A stretch of 64,000 nt of DNA from NCBI GenBank assembly GCA_037951165.1, contig JBBDHG010000133.1:3710501-3774500 (forward strand), given 5' to 3'. Positions 59,600-64,000 of this stretch are shown here, one piece after another (the first letter of the stretch is position 1; each line of letters starts with the position of its first letter). The position numbers were made by a program, and so were the translations under genes. The DNA is from Lophius americanus (lineage: Eukaryota > Chordata > Actinopteri > Lophiiformes > Lophiidae). The notes under the pieces are model-generated. The model was not told the DNA's origin. It saw only the letters and a program-made list of their open reading frames with translations, and did not search any database.

Positions 59600-60085
59600 A
59601 AGAAGAATGTAAAGCAACGCCATTAAGGCAGAGTGCAGGATAGAGGATTTGTGGTGAATATTTTACCTGTTACTCGAACGGGACGGATAATTTTCGGGGA
59701 AATCTGGTCAACTATACGTCTTTTGGGCTGAAGAGAGACACTGAAGTGGAAGGAGCAGGAGACAAGTGGCTACAGAGTATTTGAGAGATAGTTAGGGAGT
59801 TTGTTGGAGTTGTCTTTAGATTTAGAGACTGGCAATAGCTCAGACGTTAATGGAGGAATCCGCATTATTTTTTCTTGAACCTTTAGTACTGTTGTGCCTT
59901 GGCGGAGGTTTCTGCTCTCTGAGTGCTACGACTAGTTTTATTTTATTTTAAATCCTGCAAAAAATGTAATATCCCCAACATTTAAATTGCCAGAACCTAC
60001 CTCTGGGTAAAATTTCACGCAAATCTGTTTGGTGGTTTTTCCGTTATCTTGTTCACATACAAACAAACAGACAAACAGGTGATAT
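59600..60085. mobile_element. R2 interspersed repeat, halves in opposite orientation
   Basis: 59,690-59,930 matches the second half of the R2 copy at 14.4-14.9 kb in plus orientation ('gacactgaagtggaaggagc', 'agatttagagactggcaata', 'gccttggcggaggtttctgc'). 59,940-60,085 matches the first half in reverse ('acctacctctgggtaaaatt', 'tcacgcaaatctgtttgg', 'gttcacatacaaacaaac'). So the two parts are inverted relative to each other, either by rearrangement or as two head-to-head fragments. Confidence 0.65.
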
Positions 60086-61478
60086 AAAAGAAGTGATGAG
60101 AAAAAAAAACGTCTTTCAGAATAGCTGAGCTCCATTTTTTTCCAATGCCGTGGCAACCTACAGAAGGCAGTGTGATTCTGAATCCATGAAACTGAGCCAG
60201 GTTTGATTTATGAGTCATGCATGTAAACAACGGTGTGTAGGACAACAGTTCCAATGGAAATTGGATTTATAAAGGATTAACATATCAGGGGAATTGAAGA
60301 TTGGTTTCAAACAAAGGCAAGCCGTTCTGACCGCCTAATTGTATTGTGGGTTCTCTGATGTGCACCAAATTAATAAACATGTGCTGGGTTAGCTCAGGCA
60401 GAATACTTTGTCAACCAGACCATGTACACATGGTTATAAGGCCATGTTGCTCAATTTGATCCATCTCCTCTGCTCTCCTGGCTTAAGGCTCCTCTTATAT
60501 GGCAGCGCCAGAAGCCTAAGGATTTTAATTGTACAATCCAACCGATTCTATTCTTTTAAATTAAGCTAAATACAAGCAAATGATTACAATCCTGGTATAT
60601 CCCATCAATCATGTGACAAAAACAACAAGGCGGCAGCTTCACAGAAAACGAGACAATTCATCATGAAGAGGAAAGTCATCAATCATATTCTCTGCACAAG
60701 AAAAACACAAATAGTGGAGCTGTAGCTCATTATTTTCGGGGCAAGAGGTGAATTCATGCATTCTACCATTTGGTCATGCTCATGCGATATCAGCGGTTTT
60801 CAAATATCATTAGGGATTAAAGGCCTGGAGGTACAAATATCAGACCGAGAGATGGATTATTTTTAACATACTCCAATCAATAAGCCTACAAAGATTCAGT
60901 AAAATGTCAAATTAAAGGGTTAAGTGTTTCTGCTTCCATATTAGCAACCCTTACTCAATTTAAATGTTGATTAATTGGTACATATATAGAGTCAAAATGT
61001 AATGTCACTATCTTTAAAAGGACAAAATAGAGTGTTGGTGTATGAATAAGGCTTTGGTTAAAGCTGCTTATTCATAATGGTTAAATCTTTGATCAAAAGA
61101 ACAGGACACCAGAGTCAACACATCTGACTGTGAATTATTTTTATTTACAGTGATAGAAAGGCTGTATGTTAAGGAAGGAGACTGATCCTGTCCACTGTGG
61201 CCAAACCTGCAGAGGTGTTGTGCCATCTGTTGGAATTATGGGTAAATGCAACCAACGTCGGCCATCAGTGACCACACAGGCTTCATCGAATATATCCAGT
61301 CAAATTGTCCTTTTCTATCCTAATTCAATACATCAAAATTAAGTATACTATATACTGGAAGAACAGAACACTTGTTTTCACCTCTGTATTGTTGAATCCT
61401 TACTTTGGAAGTGAGGCCTACTAATGATGAATCATAATTAAAAAAGTGAATAATTAATTTAATTGATTTCATTGATTG

Positions 61479-61515
<37 letters not shown>

Positions 61516-62559
61516 TTTTTATTTTATAGTTAATCCAATCGCTTAATATTATGAGTAATATTCGCACAGATAACCAATTTAGTAAATTGGCCTATGAGCC
61601 AAAACATTTCAGTATGATCATAAAATAACATAATAGAATCTTTTTCAAATAAACCTACCACACATTTTACTAAATGATTAGACTACTAGTGTCACAGCGG
61701 AAACAAGGAAGCATTCAAAACTGTTTTTAGGTTAAAACTCTTCATTATCATGATCATTATGATTAAAAGTGGAAGTGCTCTTTTTCCATTAAAACAGTTT
61801 CTTCTAGTGTTAGAAATAAGACCTATATAACATTGATATATCATAATTATAACAACATATAACATTATGAATGGCAGTGTCAATGGTTGAGTGTTTCTTG
61901 TCATCTGGGATTGGCTTTAGTCCCCCCTGACCCTGTTAAAGTTAAATAGTTGTAAAATTAAATAGATGAAATATTATTAGCATTTATGACGTATTTAACT
62001 AATTCATTTATTATTTGGATCTATAATAACAGCAATGCATCGTATTAGATCATCATATTCTCATTTTGTTGCCGACCAATGAAAACCACACATCAGAAAA
62101 TACTTTCTACATTCACATTCATAGCAGTTTGTAGATATACAGTTTTCACAAATGATCAAAAATAATGATGTTTAGCTGCTATAAGACCAAACTGTGGAAT
62201 AAAGATCTCACTAAAAATATAATGATTTAGATTAGCAGCTGCTAAAAACGAAAATACCAAAACAATTCCCCAACTAGTCCGGCAACAACCTTCACAAATA
62301 AATATAACGCATCGTCTTTTTTTAATATTCTTTACTTTCAAATGCACTAGCACTTTGAGATTTGATCCAAATGTAAAGTGCATTATAAATTAAATGTATT
62401 ATTAGTATTATTAATATAAATGTATCTCTGACATAAATAACAATATTAGATGGGGTATGTAGCCACTAAATTTATTCATGATAATCGCGTAAAACGAAAA
62501 GCAGAATTGTTAAGAATTTGCTAACATAAACACCACATCAATTCATACCATTATTTATT
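60086..62559. other. Upstream region of pcbp2; includes AT microsatellite and possible conserved block
   Basis: An (AT)n run lies at 61,481-61,512. The stretch 60,300-60,600 is complex and non-repetitive with TAAT/ATTAAT cores ('cctaattgtattgtgggtt', 'accaaattaataaacatgtg') and reads like a conserved non-coding element. From 61,280 to 62,560 the DNA is AT-rich with no recognised feature. Confidence 0.4.
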
Positions 62560-62700
62560 ATAACTGTCAGAAAATTGCTTTTTAGAGAAAGATATGGCGT
62601 TTTAATATGAACCGCGGCGTCGCTCGGGTGGGCGGCGTTGACCCGGATGAAGGGGCGGGGCGTTTGCGAGGTCAAAGTTGAATACATTTTGCCTTTTGTG
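62560..62700 (+). promoter_or_regulatory. pcbp2 CpG-rich core promoter with GC boxes
   Basis: After about 1.2 kb of AT-rich DNA the composition changes sharply to CpG-rich at about 62,608. Two GC boxes, GGGTGGGCGG (62,626-62,635) and GGGGCGGGGC (62,652-62,661), are Sp1-type sites. There is no obvious TATA box. A pyrimidine-rich tract follows at 62,738-62,815. This is a typical housekeeping-type promoter for an RNA-binding protein gene. Confidence 0.7.
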
Positions 62701-62841
62701 CCAAGCAGAAGAGTGGAGTCCGATCGAATAACGGTGTCTCTTCCCTCTTCCCCGGATCCTTTTAAAACTCCCTCCCGAACCTCTCCCCTTCTACCCTTGC
62801 CACCCTACCCACCCCCTGAACACAATCAAGGGACGGTTCGG
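62700..62841 (+). other. pcbp2: pcbp2 5' UTR exon 1 (start approximate)
   Basis: The region runs from the promoter to a consensus donor, TTCGG-GTAAGA, with the intron starting at 62,842. It contains no ATG that leads into the known protein. The transcription start is not determined, so the left boundary is a guess. It would be joined to the exon beginning at 63,631 by removal of a 0.8-kb intron. Confidence 0.55.
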
Positions 62842-63630
62842 GTAAGACCGGCAGAAACGCGGCTTTGTTTCTTCTCTTTGCTTCCCTCTTAGTGTGAAGG
62901 ACGGGGGCACTCAGCGTGCCTTGGTGCGCTCTGTAGGCCGTTGGGTCCGACTATTTCCCGGATCAGTTGACTGTTAACGGTGTTGTCCTGAATGGAAAAT
63001 TACCGAAGTTATTTTAACAAGGTGGCCGAGATAGTTACCAGCTAGTTGTTTTTTGGTGCATTTCAGAGATTTATTGTCTTAATTCCTCAGTAATCGAGTT
63101 ATTCCTGAAATACTCAGCGTAGGAAGTGCGATAGAAACGATGGTAGGCTAACTTACCATTCATAGCATCGTTGCGTGACTAGCTGTTATGCTAATTCAAA
63201 AATAGCATGTGCGGCGTTGATAATATATTTTTCTGCTGTTACCATCAATGCTTTCCCAATTTTATTTTGCTGCTATGTAATTATGTGTTTTTGGCAGCTT
63301 GCGTTAATGAACTAACATGCTGTGTGAGACAAGCTATTTCGCCACAGCAGCTCAGAGCCAGGAAATAGTCGGTACCAGTGGGAGACAGTGTGTCATTGTG
63401 CTAACATGAATAAGTGGACTCAGGCCAGTCTAATGGGAATTACTGCACTGAAACTTCTCATTCTTTTGGAATAACCTGTTTATGTTATCAAACTGCTCGT
63501 ATACAAGATGTTAGTTGCCTATAGCACTTCATTGACTTGTAATGACATCAGTTTTTAAGTCAACAATAATTTCTATCGTTCTCAGTATCTGTAGTTTTTG
63601 TTGATGGTCAAATCTCCCACTCTATTGCAG

Positions 63631-63695
63631 ACATACAGGCAGTGACCAAAGAGCAATTTTGTTGCCCACTTTCGTTTGTGGATTAAACTGCAGCC
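63631..63695 (+). other. pcbp2: pcbp2 exon 2, 5' UTR part
   Basis: The exon starts after the acceptor CTCTATTGCAG (ends 63,630). The 65 bases before the start codon end in CTGCAGCC-ATGG, a good initiation context. An in-frame TAA is present in the leader (GATTAAACTGCAGCCATG), supporting the ATG at 63,696 as the start. Confidence 0.75.
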
Positions 63696-63764
63696 ATGGA
63701 TTCAAGTCTGGTCGAGGGAGGACTAAATGTCACCTTAACCATCAGGCTACTCATGCATGGGAAG
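63696..63764 (+). CDS. pcbp2: Poly(rC)-binding protein (PCBP2-like), first coding exon
   Basis: Encodes residues 1-23: MDSSLVEGGLNVTLTIRLLM then HGK. The block EGGLNVTLTIRLLMHGK is nearly invariant in vertebrate PCBP2/PCBP3 proteins and forms the first beta strand and start of helix 1 of KH domain 1. The exon ends in phase 0 at AAG-GTGAGT. PCBP2 is a three-KH-domain protein that binds C-rich single-stranded RNA and DNA, controlling mRNA stability, translation and splicing in nucleus and cytoplasm. The N-terminus (Met-Asp, Val/Ile-Glu-Gly-Gly) fits PCBP2 better than PCBP3 (which has Met-Glu-Ser) or PCBP4, but paralogue assignment from 31 residues is not final. The remaining exons lie past the right end of the window. 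Confidence 0.88.
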
Positions 63765-63902
63765 GTGAGTGTGGCTGTATTCAGTATTGATATGAAGTTT
63801 GAAGCCCCTGAATTTAATTTGGGCATTTATCACTGTTTCCTCTTCCACTAACTGTTAAAAATGCATTTCTTACCTAACATGGATTTTTGCTCTCTGTTGC
63901 AG

Positions 63903-63926
63903 GAAGTTGGAAGCATTATTGGCAAG
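63903..63926 (+). CDS. pcbp2: Poly(rC)-binding protein (PCBP2-like), 24-base micro-exon
   Basis: Encodes residues 24-31, EVGSIIGK, in phase with the previous exon (HGK-EVGSIIGK). It is preceded by CTCTGTTGCAG and followed by GTGAGTTTTTT, so both splice sites are clear. These residues end at the first part of the GKKG nucleic-acid-binding loop of KH1; the rest of the loop must come from the next exon, outside this window. The very short in-frame exon matches my recollection of the conserved PCBP gene structure. Confidence 0.88.
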
Positions 63927-64000
63927 GTGAGTTTTTTTTTTTTTACCGTCATAGAGTAATGCTTCCTACATCTCGTCCGTAAGATTTGTGCCCAGTAGTG

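Noticed and set aside
62860..62893. Acceptor-like site (pyrimidine tract then TTAG) just after the pcbp2 exon 1 donor
   Set aside because: An intron from the donor at 62,842 would be only about 50 bases, too short for normal vertebrate splicing.
1..64000. tRNA, rRNA or other structural RNA genes, CRISPR arrays, bacterial-type operons
   Set aside because: None seen. The only polymerase III boxes are in the SINE, and repeats are dispersed or simple-sequence rather than spacer-separated.

Overview
This window is vertebrate nuclear DNA and almost certainly comes from a teleost fish. It is AT-rich and overwhelmingly non-coding. It carries long CA/TG and AT microsatellites and interspersed repeats of types abundant in fish: Tc1-like DNA transposons, RTE-type and L2-type LINE fragments, a tRNA-derived SINE with an (ATTC)n tail, and palindrome-ended elements built around CCTCCGCCAAGGAGG. 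There are no bacterial or phage features. Most open frames in the window are chance frames or fragments of repeats.

Only one protein-coding gene is recognised with good support. It lies at the right-hand end on the plus strand: a CpG-rich promoter with GC boxes near 62.6 kb, a 5' UTR exon ending in a consensus donor at 62,841, a second exon with the start codon at 63,696, and a 24-base exon at 63,903-63,926. The 31 encoded residues read as the start of KH domain 1 of a poly(rC)-binding protein, best pcbp2 (pcbp3 is the alternative). The gene continues beyond the window.

A second promoter-like CpG-rich region lies at about 49.48-50.17 kb. On its minus-strand side there is an ATG-AAG-AAG mini-exon followed directly by a consensus splice donor (49,456-49,464). 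If real, this is the first coding exon of an unidentified gene running leftward. The first ~49 kb would then be its first intron, and the two genes would be divergent with about 13 kb between them. No second coding exon was found in those 49 kb.

The rest is a repeat landscape. The most striking component is a family (here 'R1') with at least 15 recognisable copies in both orientations. It has a head with hairpins, an internal unit of about 120-160 bases repeated up to four times, and a conserved tail. Further items are an internally deleted RTE LINE (3.46-4.24 kb), a second RTE 3' end (52.8 kb), L2-like LINE fragments (13.8, 37.1, 47.3 kb), three Tc1-like transposon remnants (29.5-30.9, 34.0-34.3, 58.2-59.4 kb), an intact-looking SINE (6.13-6.46 kb), several nested insertions, a 330-base duplication inside a giant AT/AC microsatellite (4.9-5.5 kb), a CpG-dense 17-base minisatellite (11.57-11.69 kb), and perfect hairpins at 39.8 and 40.4 kb. 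No RNA genes or CRISPR arrays were seen, and no new multi-gene system is evident. The R1 family and the divergent promoter are the best leads.
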